A program made the position numbers and the translations under genes. A DNA stretch of 64,000 bases from Mobilisporobacter senegalensis (GTDB taxonomy: Bacteria > Bacillota > Clostridia > Lachnospirales > Lachnospiraceae). Location: contig NZ_RJVG01000003.1 in assembly GCF_003752155.1 (NCBI RefSeq), forward strand, positions 124,001-188,000, given 5' to 3'. Below the pieces are notes generated by a model. The model was not told the origin of the DNA. It did no database searches and was given only the letters and a program-made list of their open reading frames with translations. Positions 16,633 through 26,332 of this stretch are shown piece after piece (the stretch's first letter is position 1; the number at the start of each line of letters is the position of its first letter).

Positions 16633-17682
16633 ATGAAAGAACATAATTATCACGACCAGGTAAACAAAGATAATGAATTAAAATTAAGAGATATCATAAA
16701 TACTTTACCACATTTTTGTGCAGCGTATTTTAGAGGAATTGAACCTACTACTTCTTCAAGGACCAGACTTGGCTATGCTTACGATATAAGTGTCTTTTTT
16801 AATTTTTTATATAATCAGAATCCTTATTTCAAAGGGAAAAATATAAGGGAACTTAAACCTGAAGTATTGGAACAGTTAAAACCGGTAGATATTGAAGAAT
16901 ATTTAGACTACATAAAGTATTATAAAAAAAATGAAAAAGAATATGTGAATGAGGAAAGTGCCAGAAAACGTAAATTGATTTCCTTACGCAGTCTTTATAA
17001 TTATTGTTATAAGAAAGAATGGATCGATACGAATCCAACTTCCAGAGTTGATATTCCAAAACTTCATCAAAAAGAGATCATACGGCTGGATGTGGATGAG
17101 GTGGCAATGCTGCTTGATGAGGTAGAAAGTGGCGAGGCACTGACAAAATCCCAGCAAAAATATCATAATAAAACCAAGCTCAGAGATTTAGCAATAATGA
17201 CCCTGCTCCTTGGGACCGGAATTCGTGTTTCTGAATGTGTGGGCCTTGATATTTTTGATGTAGATTTTAAAAATAATGGAATTAAGATACGAAGAAAAGG
17301 CGGCAATGAAGTAGTTATCTATTTTGGGGATGAAGTATGTGAAGCACTTCTTGATTACCTGGATGAAAGAAATCATATCATACCAATGGAAGGTCATACG
17401 AATGCCCTCTTCCTTTCTATGCAAAAAAGAAGGATCAGCGTGAAATCTGTGGAAAACCTGGTAAAGAAATATTCAAAAACCGTAACTACCTTAAAGAAAA
17501 TCACTCCCCATAAGTTAAGAAGTACCTATGGTACAAATCTTTACAGAGAAACGGGAGATATCTATCTTGTGGCAGATGTATTAGGCCATCAGGATGTTAA
17601 TACCACAAAGAAACATTATGCTGCCATTGATGATTCCAGCCGTAGACGGGCTGCTAAAATTGTGAAATTGAGAGAAAAATAA
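16633..17682 (+). CDS. Tyrosine recombinase (XerC/XerD-like)
   Basis: 349 residues from the ATG at 16633, chosen because AAGGTGGG ends about eight bases before it; a GTG nine bases upstream is the alternative. The N-terminal SAM-like core-binding domain covers about 15-125. The catalytic domain holds 'LGTGIRVSECVGLD' (Arg I), 'HKLRSTYGTNLY' (His-x-x-Arg) and 'LGHQDVNTTKKHYA' with the nucleophile Tyr. Such enzymes cut and rejoin DNA at specific sites. It stands alone, without an excisionase, phage or conjugation genes and without visible att repeats, so it is more likely a chromosomal Xer-type enzyme than the integrase of an element. Confidence 0.85.
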   Translation: MKEHNYHDQVNKDNELKLRDIINTLPHFCAAYFRGIEPTTSSRTRLGYAYDISVFFNFLYNQNPYFKGKNIRELKPEVLEQLKPVDIEEYLDYIKYYKKNEKEYVNEESARKRKLISLRSLYNYCYKKEWIDTNPTSRVDIPKLHQKEIIRLDVDEVAMLLDEVESGEALTKSQQKYHNKTKLRDLAIMTLLLGTGIRVSECVGLDIFDVDFKNNGIKIRRKGGNEVVIYFGDEVCEALLDYLDERNHIIPMEGHTNALFLSMQKRRISVKSVENLVKKYSKTVTTLKKITPHKLRSTYGTNLYRETGDIYLVADVLGHQDVNTTKKHYAAIDDSSRRRAAKIVKLREK

Positions 17683-17696
17683 GACCCAACATAAAA

Positions 17697-17750
17697 AACA
17701 ACTAAGGCGTTAGAAAGTTTTAACATAAAACCTCTTACGCTTTAGTTGTT
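17697..17750 (+). terminator. Bidirectional terminator
   Basis: AACAACTAAGGCGTTAGA pairs with TCTTACGCTTTAGTTGTT around a loop of about 17 bases, between the convergent recombinase and phosphoesterase genes. Confidence 0.75.
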
Positions 17751-17777
17751 GCTCATAATTAATCTAAAAATTAGAAT

Positions 17778-18638
17778 TTAAGCATCTATCATTTCTTCTA
17801 CGGCTTGTTTCCAATATTTTTCTGGTATATCAGGCCATATACAATTCCCAGTTTCAGCACTGCATAAAGACATTGCTTTTGCTAACACTGCGCCATGAGA
17901 TAAATTACCTTTACGCAATAGATTTTCCGTTACACGACACCAATAGGGTGCATGTTTGTCAAGTCCTGATTCATGAAGTTCTTCTATTACCCTATCTACA
18001 TCATATTCCAGGCTAATAAATTCTTCCGTCCATCTTTTATCCATTCCATGTAATATCAAAAACTGTGACTCACCATTACTATGTAACGGAACGCCCACTG
18101 ACCCAGCATTCAAAATTATCTTTCCATTATGTTCAATTTTATTTTGAATATGTGTATGACCGGATAAAATAATGGATGAATCTATCGTATCCATTATTTC
18201 ATAAGTCCTGTCATTATTAGTTAATAACTTTTCGTTTGTGTTATAAGGTGAACCATGACAGATTGTAACCTGTGGCATACTATTGATGGTAATGGTATGA
18301 GCCAGTTGTAATTTCTGAAAAAAATCTAAATCTCTTCTATTCAAATGTCTATATGTATACAACATTGAACCGGTTGTAGAATTATTGTCCCGCCATATCT
18401 TATTATCATTCTCGTTAAAATTCAACCAATAATCTTCTTTATTTCCTTTTATAAAATAACACTTATATTTCGTATCTATATCATAAATTATTTGCATAGT
18501 TTTTTCAGGATATGCGAGTTCGCCAACATAATCGCCTAAAAATATATATTTATTTATGTTACGAGATAAAGCATAATCGATACATCTTTTCAAGGCAATA
18601 TAATTACCATGAATATCTGACAAAACTGCTATATCCAT
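17778..18638 (-). CDS. Calcineurin-like metallophosphoesterase
   Basis: 286 residues. All motifs of the family are present: 'SDIHGN' at 7-12, 'GDYVGE' at 35-40, 'GNKED' near 65-69, 'CHGSPYN' and 'SGHTH' for the two-metal site. About 60 further residues form a helical tail. The YfcE/DIHGN-type family cleaves phosphodiesters in the cytoplasm; the substrate is unknown here. The ATG follows AAGGAGG and overlaps the end of the upstream membrane protein gene by 10 bases, so translation is coupled. Confidence 0.8.
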   Translation of the reverse strand: MDIAVLSDIHGNYIALKRCIDYALSRNINKYIFLGDYVGELAYPEKTMQIIYDIDTKYKCYFIKGNKEDYWLNFNENDNKIWRDNNSTTGSMLYTYRHLNRRDLDFFQKLQLAHTITINSMPQVTICHGSPYNTNEKLLTNNDRTYEIMDTIDSSIILSGHTHIQNKIEHNGKIILNAGSVGVPLHSNGESQFLILHGMDKRWTEEFISLEYDVDRVIEELHESGLDKHAPYWCRVTENLLRKGNLSHGAVLAKAMSLCSAETGNCIWPDIPEKYWKQAVEEMIDA

Positions 18639-19030
18639 TTTGGATCCTCCTTAACAGATCTTGACCGGGTTATTTTTTCAATCATTAGACCGATAACACA
18701 GCCGATAGCATATGTACCGATGCACCATGCAAACCCATAATGATATGGCATCGGGGGCAAATTATGATCCATAACAACCATCTGAGAACCGAACAACTCA
18801 CCTAAAACAATACCAAAAGAGTAAAATCCAACTGTTATATAAGGGTATCTTTTCCAACCAATTAAGGCAGGTGCAGTAGATATAATTGCCGCAATTAACA
18901 GGATGTTTTTTGCAGTCCAGTCTGGTGTATATAAGTGGTAGGGCTTGCCTATAAAAAAGAATTGCCGGCATATGACGTAAATAAAGATATAGACGCTTGC
19001 AACAATTCCAAAATGTAAAAACTTTTTCAT
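18629..19030 (-). CDS. Four-helix membrane protein, coupled to the phosphoesterase
   Basis: 133 residues with four predicted membrane helices (about 6-26, 42-58, 65-85 and 99-119) and a basic tail. GGAGG lies upstream of the ATG. It overlaps the following phosphoesterase gene by 10 bases, so both are probably one operon. I recognise no family. Confidence 0.55.
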   Translation of the reverse strand: MKKFLHFGIVASVYIFIYVICRQFFFIGKPYHLYTPDWTAKNILLIAAIISTAPALIGWKRYPYITVGFYSFGIVLGELFGSQMVVMDHNLPPMPYHYGFAWCIGTYAIGCVIGLMIEKITRSRSVKEDPKWI

Positions 19031-19085
19031 TTATAACACCTCCCATAATATACTGCACTTCAAGCGGATAGACCGTCGATTTTAT

Positions 19086-20051
19086 TTACTTCCGTACTGG
19101 TCTGATATACTTCAAAAACCGTTCCGGATCATGATAAAAGTAAATTATTCTACCGGGGGAAGTATCAAAGCAGTGACCGGTGCCTGCAAAATCAAAAGTT
19201 GCCATTGCCCTTTCAAGCTTTTCCTCCACACTACGATTTTCCTGTTCATAATCGAATGGCCCATGTTCAAAAACAATATACTCGGCTTCGGGAACATCAA
19301 TCATAAGCATTTGTGGTGGTACTTCGCCTTTATAATCAAAAGGAAGACGTACACCATAACACTCTGTACGTGGAATACCCCAATCACAAAGTCTGCCGAC
19401 CGGGTCATTAATGTATGCCATAATCTGACCGCTGCCGCTGTTAGATTCGCTCCCGCCATCGTCATCCAATTTGCCCTTGATACTATCGAGTAAGCCGCAA
19501 ATTGTTTCGCAATCCTGTCCCGGAATAAGACTTTGCTTGTGCCAAAAATCCCAATACCCATTACTCTCATAGTTTTTAATGTGTAAAAATTTGTGTGCGG
19601 GAATGGTTACAAAATAAATTCTAACATCATTTATAGATTCCATCATCCCAATCTCTCCCAATCCTAAAAAGTAGCGGTCAAAAGGGTTTATTTTTGTACG
19701 AAGAACGACAGGCTTAGGTTTTTTTCGGTATTCACTTGGAGTTACACCATATGTTCCCTTGAAAGCTCTGGTAAAAGCTTCGTGTGATGAAAAACCATAA
19801 TCAAAAGCAATATCCAAAATGCTTTTTTCACTATCCCGCACCTCTTTTAGTGCAAATGCTAATTTTCTATGCCGCAGATAATCCCTGAATTGCATACCCG
19901 ATATTTCTTTGAATTTTCTCGTTGTATAAAATTCGGAATAACTCAGCTTGCGAGAGAGAAAACGTAGTGTCAAGGCTTCATCATTATAATTTTTAATACA
20001 TTTATCAATTTCATCAACGATTATTTGAATTTGCTTCTGCCACTCGTACAT
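19086..20051 (-). CDS. AraC-family regulator with GyrI-like effector domain
   Basis: 321 residues from the ATG at 20051 (GGGGTGA nine bases upstream; a GTG at 20063 is possible). Residues 1-110 contain the two AraC helix-turn-helices: 'LRFLSRKLSYSEFYTTRKFK' and 'ILDIAFDYGFSSHEAFTRAF', ending in 'YGVTPSEYRK'. Residues 140-320 form a GyrI/BmrR-type small-molecule-binding domain. Such proteins activate transcription in response to drugs or metabolites. Targets are not evident; the flanking genes are separate units. Its base composition is richer in GC than the neighbouring genes, which may point to recent acquisition. Confidence 0.82.
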   Translation of the reverse strand: MYEWQKQIQIIVDEIDKCIKNYNDEALTLRFLSRKLSYSEFYTTRKFKEISGMQFRDYLRHRKLAFALKEVRDSEKSILDIAFDYGFSSHEAFTRAFKGTYGVTPSEYRKKPKPVVLRTKINPFDRYFLGLGEIGMMESINDVRIYFVTIPAHKFLHIKNYESNGYWDFWHKQSLIPGQDCETICGLLDSIKGKLDDDGGSESNSGSGQIMAYINDPVGRLCDWGIPRTECYGVRLPFDYKGEVPPQMLMIDVPEAEYIVFEHGPFDYEQENRSVEEKLERAMATFDFAGTGHCFDTSPGRIIYFYHDPERFLKYIRPVRK

Positions 20052-20144
20052 TCGTCTGTTCACCCCGTTTCAACCACCCTGCATTTATTATAGAGAAATA
20101 GAGAGATTACTGCTTGATTTTACTTGCTGTTATTTAATTTCAAC

Positions 20145-21326
20145 TTAATCCCATTGTCCTGGAAATCTTAATTTTTGCAGCTTTGGAAATTTCTTATTAT
20201 ATTCTTCTACTTCTTCCTTCGAAAGATTTTCAAAAACTTTCGCTTCGTAGAATTTTCCCTTTATATCTTTCATGCCACCTTCTACCAATTCAATTCCCAT
20301 AAATGCATCAAAGTTTTTACCGTCAGCAGTTGTAATATTAAAGTTATCACATGTTTTAAAACCTATTCGAGGATAATAATCTGGTTCTCCAAAGATTATT
20401 ATACCTTTATATCCTTTGTCTGCAGCCAGATTCATTGTTTCTCTTAATAACAATTCTCCTACTCCACATCCCTGCCACTTAGGATCTACGCAAAGAGGCC
20501 CAAAAGTTATAATTTCATGTGTATCCGTACCATCAACAACACGTGATTTTGAATACATGATACATCCTATTACATTTCCATCCTTTAATGCTATTCTGCT
20601 TAGTTCAGGAAGATAGTCCTTATCCTGACGTAATTTATGAACGAGATAATGTTCATCACATCCGGGACAGTGTTTATTCCAAAAGGCATGTTGTGTCATC
20701 AATTCTACATCATACCAGTCATTCTCTGTTTCTATTCTGATCTCTATTTCATCCCGTTTTATTTTTTTCTTTTCTTCCGGAAACCATCCAAATTCTAACC
20801 TTACTTCTTTTCTTTGCAAATCATTATTCTTGTAGCAGCAGGTATCCATACCTATCAGGGTAAAGCCTTCATGCTGATAAAAATCTATTGCATTAACATT
20901 ACAAGATTGTGTTTCCAGTATGATAGCACGACGACGTTCTCTTCTTGCCTGTTCCTTTGCTATGTTAATTAGCTTATGACCTATTCCCTGTTTTTGATAC
21001 CCTTCTGATACCCAAAGTTCTGTAATCCTTAGGCGATTAGACCATAATTCTTGATCAGTTTCAATTGCAGCGACTAATTCATCATTAACTAACACTCCCC
21101 ATGCATAAGCATTCTCCCAGTGGTCTTCATATAGTTTATCCGGAAAATCATATTCTTGTGGTGTATGAGTCACTGGCTCTGTAAAGTCTTTCTTTTCTAT
21201 TTCAATAATAAACCCTTTCTCTGTATTATTTACTAAAACATCATAGTATTTATCTGTCTTATATCCAATTGGAATGATAGTTCCTTTCCATTTTTCTTTT
21301 GGTAAATGGACAATTTCATATTCCAT
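20145..21326 (-). CDS. Tandem GNAT acetyltransferase
   Basis: 393 residues with two GNAT folds. The first (about 50-170) has 'VSEGYQKQGIGHKLINIAKE', the acetyl-CoA loop R/Q-x-x-G-x-G. The second (about 195-345) has 'VDPKWQGCGVGELLLRETMN' and 'GYKGIIIFGEPDYYPRIGF', the layout of YhbS-like N-acetyltransferases. Each would move an acetyl group from acetyl-CoA to an amine; the substrates are unknown. The start ATG has AGAGAGG upstream. A single polypeptide with two full acetyltransferase domains suggests an old fusion. Confidence 0.82.
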   Translation of the reverse strand: MEYEIVHLPKEKWKGTIIPIGYKTDKYYDVLVNNTEKGFIIEIEKKDFTEPVTHTPQEYDFPDKLYEDHWENAYAWGVLVNDELVAAIETDQELWSNRLRITELWVSEGYQKQGIGHKLINIAKEQARRERRRAIILETQSCNVNAIDFYQHEGFTLIGMDTCCYKNNDLQRKEVRLEFGWFPEEKKKIKRDEIEIRIETENDWYDVELMTQHAFWNKHCPGCDEHYLVHKLRQDKDYLPELSRIALKDGNVIGCIMYSKSRVVDGTDTHEIITFGPLCVDPKWQGCGVGELLLRETMNLAADKGYKGIIIFGEPDYYPRIGFKTCDNFNITTADGKNFDAFMGIELVEGGMKDIKGKFYEAKVFENLSKEEVEEYNKKFPKLQKLRFPGQWD

Positions 21327-21455
21327 AATCTTTATCCTCTCTTTTTTATATCAGTGATTCTCCTGGTATCCTATGATTCTAATCCATCATAAATATAACG
21401 GAAAGTAATCAACTGTTCGTAAAATTGAAATCTGTCGTGCTTATGCTCATAATCT

Positions 21456-22265
21456 TTACCACGCTTCGTAATGCAGTTTGCTCGGCTCAAATCGGTTTCG
21501 TTGGGGACTATCCTCATCTGTGTATCCAAGAGCAATCAGTGAAATCGGTCGTATATGGCAGGATAACCCAAACTCATTCACTATACTCTTGTAAAAATCC
21601 GAGCCTTGCTTTACACCACACCAAACACCGCCAAGCCCAAGAGAATGAATTGCAAGAAGCATATTCTGTGTTGCAGCAGAACAATCTTCCATCAGCCACT
21701 CGGGTATACCCTGCACAATTTTATCACCACATACAATGATACAAGCTGCTGCAGTTGTTAACATCCTTGCATAATGGGAATTACCTTCCATAATGTGCAG
21801 CATTTTCTCCCTATTCTGTGTGACGACAAAATGAAAGGGGCGCTTGTTTGTGGCAGACGGCGCACAAAGCCCGGAATACAATATCGTATCCAATACCATA
21901 TGACTGACTTTTTTGTCGATAAAGGAGCGTACACTTGAACGTTCTCTGATGACTCTTATCGTATCGTTCTCCAACATCTTCGGCTCGACTGCTTCAGAAA
22001 TGGCTATGTTTTCAAGTACTATATCCAGCGGAACATTAAAATGCTCCTCACCATTTAAGCCAAGATTTTTAAGAAGTTGCTTACTAAAAAAGATACAGTA
22101 TTTTTTATTTCCCTTTGACATCAATTTTGATTTGAACTCCACTCCGCCAATGGTGCATATAACATAGATTGACCCTTTAGGAATTCCAAATTCAATTCTC
22201 GGGTTAAATGGAAGATAAGCCATAACAGAATTACCTTCTCTTTTAATATCTATTGTACACTTCAT
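21456..22265 (-). CDS. Nitroreductase-family protein with N-terminal DUF1905-like domain
   Basis: 269 residues from the ATG at 22265, which has GAGGGAG six bases upstream; a longer frame to 22313 lacks a ribosome site. Residues 1-85 form a small barrel of DUF1905 type ('IPKGSIYVICTIGGVEFKSK'). From about residue 100 the nitroreductase fold begins with 'RERSSVRSFIDKKVSH' (FMN-binding Arg-Ser-Arg) and 'SGLCAPSATNKRPFHFVV', followed by 'LGLGGVWCGV'. It would reduce nitro or quinone compounds using FMN and NAD(P)H. Such DUF1905-nitroreductase fusions occur in clostridia. Confidence 0.82.
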   Translation of the reverse strand: MKCTIDIKREGNSVMAYLPFNPRIEFGIPKGSIYVICTIGGVEFKSKLMSKGNKKYCIFFSKQLLKNLGLNGEEHFNVPLDIVLENIAISEAVEPKMLENDTIRVIRERSSVRSFIDKKVSHMVLDTILYSGLCAPSATNKRPFHFVVTQNREKMLHIMEGNSHYARMLTTAAACIIVCGDKIVQGIPEWLMEDCSAATQNMLLAIHSLGLGGVWCGVKQGSDFYKSIVNEFGLSCHIRPISLIALGYTDEDSPQRNRFEPSKLHYEAW

Positions 22266-22328
22266 ATAAACTCCCTCGTCTCTCATAATTTCATATAAAT
22301 AGCCCTGGTTCAAAGCGGCCTGACAAAT

Positions 22329-22736
22329 TCAGAATTTACTTTTCTTTTTCCTTGCAATATCAACAATATTATATATTATACAAGTGCATAAGAACATCAT
22401 AGTATAGTTGATGAAAATATCACTATATGCATTTTTGACCAAAGGCTCCCGTAATCCTGCAAGCCATACATATCCGAATGCCAAAAGCAGCGTTGGAATA
22501 TATCCAATAAATGCACTTATAATTCTATTCTTTACTTTGATATGAATACAAAACTCAAATGCAAGTACCCCAATAAGTACAATAATAGCACGGTCTAATT
22601 CATGCCAGTTACCGTTTGGGTCTTCATAGATACCTTGTGCAAGGTATAAAATGCTATTTAGTATCGTCGCAAAAGTATAAAGTCCACAATAAATCAGAAG
22701 AGTATTTTTTAATATCTTATTCCATAATTGCTTCAT
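22329..22736 (-). CDS. Four-helix membrane protein
   Basis: 135 residues with four membrane helices (about 12-32, 48-66, 73-90 and 105-126) and a short basic tail. Its ATG overlaps the stop of the LRR gene by four bases, so the two are co-translated. It resembles small uncharacterised clostridial proteins (possibly DUF6608); I am not certain of the family. Confidence 0.55.
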   Translation of the reverse strand: MKQLWNKILKNTLLIYCGLYTFATILNSILYLAQGIYEDPNGNWHELDRAIIVLIGVLAFEFCIHIKVKNRIISAFIGYIPTLLLAFGYVWLAGLREPLVKNAYSDIFINYTMMFLCTCIIYNIVDIARKKKSKF

Positions 22737-23428
22737 CTATCCAACCTCCATATGCAATCATTGACATCATACAAATTAGGTAAAGATATGCGAAGATTAG
22801 CAAGTTCTTTATAGGTATATTTTTTCATAATAGTTGTATTTGGAATCCAAATGGAAAGAAGACTTTTCATTTCGCGTAGAAACTCTAGATCTTTTATTGG
22901 TGTATTACCCAATATAGGTCCACTTATTACTAACTGCTCTAGCTGATCCAGTGCGGTTAGTGGAGAATAGTCTTCAATATCCTTAAAATTTTCAATATAA
23001 AGAACTATAAGATTTTTTAACTTTCCAAGACTTGTTATATCACGAACTCCTACACCGGATCCGATGTACAGAAATTTCAGCTTAGTTAAGTCTTCTAATG
23101 CTGATAAGTCAGAGTACGCTCCCCATTTAAATCGAAGCTCTTCCAAGTTTTCCTGGCAGCAGGCTGCATCAAATAGTTTCTGGGGTACGCGGGAATTAAA
23201 ATGCAGAGCCTTTAAAGCTTTTGTATATGTCCGGAAAAAGTCAATCCACTCAGCTAAAATCCGCTTTTTATCACGTTCACTGTAATGATAGTCAAGTTGT
23301 GTACAGGCAACGCATAAATTAGCCTCGCCCTTGTAATCCTTTACTTCCGTAACAATTTTATCTGGTGGAAACCCTCCAATTTCTTTAAAATACCTACCTT
23401 TTATCTGTTCTTCGGTTAAAACCGCCAT
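22733..23428 (-). CDS. Leucine-rich-repeat-like protein
   Basis: 231 residues, soluble. From about residue 80 there are irregular repeats of about 23 residues of the form 'LEELRFKWGAYSDLSALEDL', 'LKFLYIGSGVGVRDITSLGK', 'LKNLIVLYIENFKDIEDYSP', as in bacterial leucine-rich repeats that form protein-binding solenoids. No signal peptide, so it is likely cytoplasmic. It overlaps the downstream membrane protein gene by four bases. Function unknown. Confidence 0.6.
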   Translation of the reverse strand: MAVLTEEQIKGRYFKEIGGFPPDKIVTEVKDYKGEANLCVACTQLDYHYSERDKKRILAEWIDFFRTYTKALKALHFNSRVPQKLFDAACCQENLEELRFKWGAYSDLSALEDLTKLKFLYIGSGVGVRDITSLGKLKNLIVLYIENFKDIEDYSPLTALDQLEQLVISGPILGNTPIKDLEFLREMKSLLSIWIPNTTIMKKYTYKELANLRISLPNLYDVNDCIWRLDR

Positions 23429-23562
23429 CGTTTACACTCCCATCCATCCTATGAAAACTTTTCCCGTTTTATATCATGAATATTATCATCTTTGAAAGTA
23501 TCCATTTTATTAATAAACACAATGGGAAGACACAACAACTCAACAAATTGGAATTTATCTAT

Positions 23563-24123
23563 TTACTTACATATTACAAAATAATCGCCATATTCTGTGC
23601 TATCAAATCCTATCAGTTTCTCTTCTGATAAGGCAAATCCTATTTTTGATAGCGCATCTCTTCTTTCAACCGCTTCTGCTTTCGCTTTAGTTGCGATTTT
23701 ATCACAATCGAATAATTCAAACGTTTCGGAAACCATTAACGAAATAATGTTTTCGATTATATCTGGCTTTTCATAATCACTTCTAATATCAAGGCGAAGT
23801 AATCCGCAGTTGGTAAAATAATCATTTGCATCTCTATGGAAGAGTTCTATCGTTCCTATTACCTTGTTAATATATTTATCAATAATAGAAAAACGGACAA
23901 ATCCACGATTTGTATATTCCACCAACCACCATTTGATGACGTCACACATTACATCCATCGTCGTAAAATGAAATCCGCCACTACAGCCATCAGAATTGCA
24001 TAACGATACTGCCTTCTCATCTGAATACACATCCAACAGATCTGCTGCATCTTTCTTTAACAGCAAGCGTATCTGATAATGTTCATTTTCAAATTTAGGG
24101 CACATCTCATAAACATCTTTCAT
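23563..24123 (-). CDS. GNAT-family acetyltransferase
   Basis: 186 residues behind TGGAGG. The start 'YQIRLLLKKDAADLLDVYSD' and 'VIGTIELFHRD' are the usual first strands of RimJ/RimL-like GNAT enzymes, and 'IATKAKAEAVERRDALSKIGF' is the end. The acetyl-CoA loop is weak, as in many divergent members. Acceptor substrate unknown. Confidence 0.72.
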   Translation of the reverse strand: MKDVYEMCPKFENEHYQIRLLLKKDAADLLDVYSDEKAVSLCNSDGCSGGFHFTTMDVMCDVIKWWLVEYTNRGFVRFSIIDKYINKVIGTIELFHRDANDYFTNCGLLRLDIRSDYEKPDIIENIISLMVSETFELFDCDKIATKAKAEAVERRDALSKIGFALSEEKLIGFDSTEYGDYFVICK

Positions 24124-24269
24124 TTCAGTTCCTCCATAAATTCAAATTTCTTATCGCAACAATTTGGAATTGAGTGAGCTGTGCGAACAATGCTTCTTAA
24201 ACGGTAGGTCAAGAAGATGTTTGCAAGATAACTTCAAAATTCTTGACATCTGAACAAATCAGAACTTAT

Positions 24270-24536
24270 TTAATCATCATTTGACAAATACCATCCATGT
24301 TCACGATGCTTTGGGTATTTATACTCTTCATTTTCATGACCTTTGTTCGCTCTTTTTTTCATTTCATTATCAAATCTTCCTAAGATATTCCATGCCTTTT
24401 CGTCACCAGAACAATGATCTAATCTTACCTTTTCTCGTTCTGTTTCAAGTTCTTCATCAGATGCTGAATCAAGCCATTTTTCACTATAGCCTTTGCTTGT
24501 TTCGTCTGTCTTGAAAAGTTTGTCAAATAATCCCAT
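24270..24536 (-). CDS. Small hydrophilic protein of unknown function
   Basis: 88 residues starting at the ATG at 24536 ('MGLFDKLFKTDETSKGYSEK'), which follows TGGAGGAAA; a longer frame to 24578 has no ribosome site. The sequence is charged, contains 'SDEELETEREKVRLDHCSGD' and ends with 'HREHGWYLSNDD'. This MGLFDKLF-type start is common in small cytoplasmic clostridial proteins. No function can be named. Confidence 0.6.
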   Translation of the reverse strand: MGLFDKLFKTDETSKGYSEKWLDSASDEELETEREKVRLDHCSGDEKAWNILGRFDNEMKKRANKGHENEEYKYPKHREHGWYLSNDD

Positions 24537-24596
24537 GATATTTTCCTCCACAATTCTTTTACATCTACAAATTCCCATTTACAGTTATATTGGAGT

Positions 24597-24929
24597 TTAT
24601 CCTATAAGTGTTTCATTAAAAATTGTCGCTAAAACATTACTCGGTATGCTCTGATTAAGATGAATCTGCAACATACCCTTTGGTGTAATCTTAAATTGTT
24701 CCAATTGATGTTTATGTTCCATAATAGCCCCAGCTTCAATATTTATATGATCTTTAAAGGGGATGATTCGAATGAATCTATCTCCAATATAATAGCTGGG
24801 TAACTTTGCCCATAACTTCTCTTCAATTTCGCAAGGAACACTCTGAATAATCAACCTCCTTAATTCATAAAAAAGTTTTTGTATCTCATCGCAATATTTC
24901 GTAATGTATTCCTGAATATCTCCATTCAT
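24597..24929 (-). CDS. DUF1801-like (YdhG/YdeI) small protein
   Basis: 110 residues from the ATG at 24929 (GGAGGAG upstream). It opens with 'IQEYITKYCDEIQKLFYELR', has 'CEIEEKLWAKLPSYY' in the middle and a C-terminal 'GMLQIHLNQSIPSNVLATIF'. This is the layout of the DUF1801 fold, the family of frataxin-like YdhG proteins. The role in the cell is unclear in most members; an iron-related role is known for a Bacillus relative only. Confidence 0.6.
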   Translation of the reverse strand: MNGDIQEYITKYCDEIQKLFYELRRLIIQSVPCEIEEKLWAKLPSYYIGDRFIRIIPFKDHINIEAGAIMEHKHQLEQFKITPKGMLQIHLNQSIPSNVLATIFNETLIG

Positions 24930-25012
24930 CTGTTTACTCCTCCACAAATTCTTATTTATCGTATTTCATAGCAATGTTTTAGTTTTATATTGGTAAAAAA
25001 CTTCTGTTTATT

Positions 25013-25786
25013 CTACTTTTCTATTTGCTCCTTTTCAGACCTGATAATTGTCAGCATTTCATCCGCAAACTGACCTACAATTTCAATGTCTTCCTGCATT
25101 ATCTGATTTGTTTTATAGCAATCTAATGCCTGTAAAATAAGGGAATGATATCTTTCAGGCATATGTGCAATCCCCCACTCACCGCCTTTCTGCTTTGAAA
25201 GACATAAATCTTCCTTTAAAAGTGCCAATACTCTGCACAAATTAAGTGTCATATTCATAGGTTCATTTGCTATATCTTCTCTTGCATCTTCCACATCAAA
25301 CCAGACGCTTTCTACATAATCCTTTTTCGATACCTCTCCAAATATATTTTCAATCTGTTCTCCGTATAGCATAATTCCATACCTGTTTATAATTGTAAAA
25401 TGAGCCGCAAGGTCTTTATCTTCACCTTTCATGTTTTCCACATAATTCTCTGGATTGTCTCTAAACCATTCCAGATGAATTGGAGAAAAATGCAATTCAA
25501 ATGGCGTTGGATACACAAATGGCTTGCAGTATTCTCTCTTCACAATACTGATTTCTAACCCTTTCCCAGGAGCCTGTTCATTCAGCTTCACAGTCTGTTT
25601 CATAAACTCCATTTTCTGCACATGGGTAATATCATTTTCAATCACTATGAGTAAGTCAATATCACTCTTTTCAGGATTAAAACAATTCATAGCCATTGAA
25701 CCATGCAAATAAATTCCAGTCAATTTGTACCCGATTATCTCTTTGCTCATATCAATAAACTCATCAATTACATTTTGATACAACAT
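25013..25786 (-). CDS. AadA/DUF4111-type nucleotidyltransferase
   Basis: 257 residues. The nucleotidyltransferase site is 'LHGSMAMNCFNPEKSDIDLL' near residues 28-47: Gly-Ser followed by Asp-x-Asp, which bind metal and NTP. The C-terminal part (about 150-250) matches the DUF4111 helical domain ('NLCRVLALLKEDLCLSKQKG'). The family includes streptomycin/spectinomycin adenylyltransferases ANT(3'')/ANT(9). The drug or other substrate cannot be told, and chromosomal members often give no resistance. Confidence 0.75.
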   Translation of the reverse strand: MLYQNVIDEFIDMSKEIIGYKLTGIYLHGSMAMNCFNPEKSDIDLLIVIENDITHVQKMEFMKQTVKLNEQAPGKGLEISIVKREYCKPFVYPTPFELHFSPIHLEWFRDNPENYVENMKGEDKDLAAHFTIINRYGIMLYGEQIENIFGEVSKKDYVESVWFDVEDAREDIANEPMNMTLNLCRVLALLKEDLCLSKQKGGEWGIAHMPERYHSLILQALDCYKTNQIMQEDIEIVGQFADEMLTIIRSEKEQIEK

Positions 25787-25832
25787 ATAAACCTTGCTCC
25801 CTATAATTTTCTGTTTATAGTTACATTAGAAT

Positions 25833-26206
25833 TTACACTGTTATTTCAATAGGATTGTTCTCAATTCCAATAATACAACTTTCATAATATCCATCTCCAG
25901 TAGTTCTTGGACCACTAACCACTTCATATCCATCTTGTTTAAGCTATTTCGTGATTTCATCAACTTTTTTTTACTTCCAACACTTAATGTAATATGGATA
26001 AATTCAGTGCGAGCTAGTGCCTTACTTGTGTCTTCCATAATAGGTTTATTTGTGGACTATCTTCAAACATCAAAAAACATGACCTAAAATCCGTTTTAGT
26101 ATTATGATAACCACTGTTCCTTTGCATTAAAATAAGTAACAAAGAATTCTTTTGCCTTTTCCAAATCATTTACATACATTGCAATATGTTCAATTTTTAT
26201 TTGTGC
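25833..26206 (-). pseudogene. VOC-fold (glyoxalase-like) protein, frameshifted
   Basis: Reading the minus strand from about 26206 gives 'IKIEHIAMYVNDLEKAKEFF' and then 'VTYFNAK', the start of a VOC protein. A deletion and stop follow, then 'YHNTKTDFRSCFLMFEDSPQ', a stretch with 'LARTEFIHITLSVGSKKK', and after another frame change '[20 protein letters not shown]' and '[16 protein letters not shown]'. At least three breaks disrupt it. The gene once encoded a metal-dependent VOC-superfamily enzyme or drug-binding protein. Confidence 0.7.
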
Positions 26207-26332
26207 TACCTCCGTAACTTGAAATTTGTCAGTTTCGTGTTATGCTCATTAAGCGAAGCTTAAATAAATAATCCGCAATTAAAAATTGCTCAACCAATTC
26301 AAATTCGCCTGTTACTTTTATTAGTTTAGTGT

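Noticed and set aside
16633-17682. Integrase of a mobile element
   Set aside because: No att repeats, tRNA gene, excisionase, phage or conjugation genes nearby; more like a chromosomal Xer-type recombinase.
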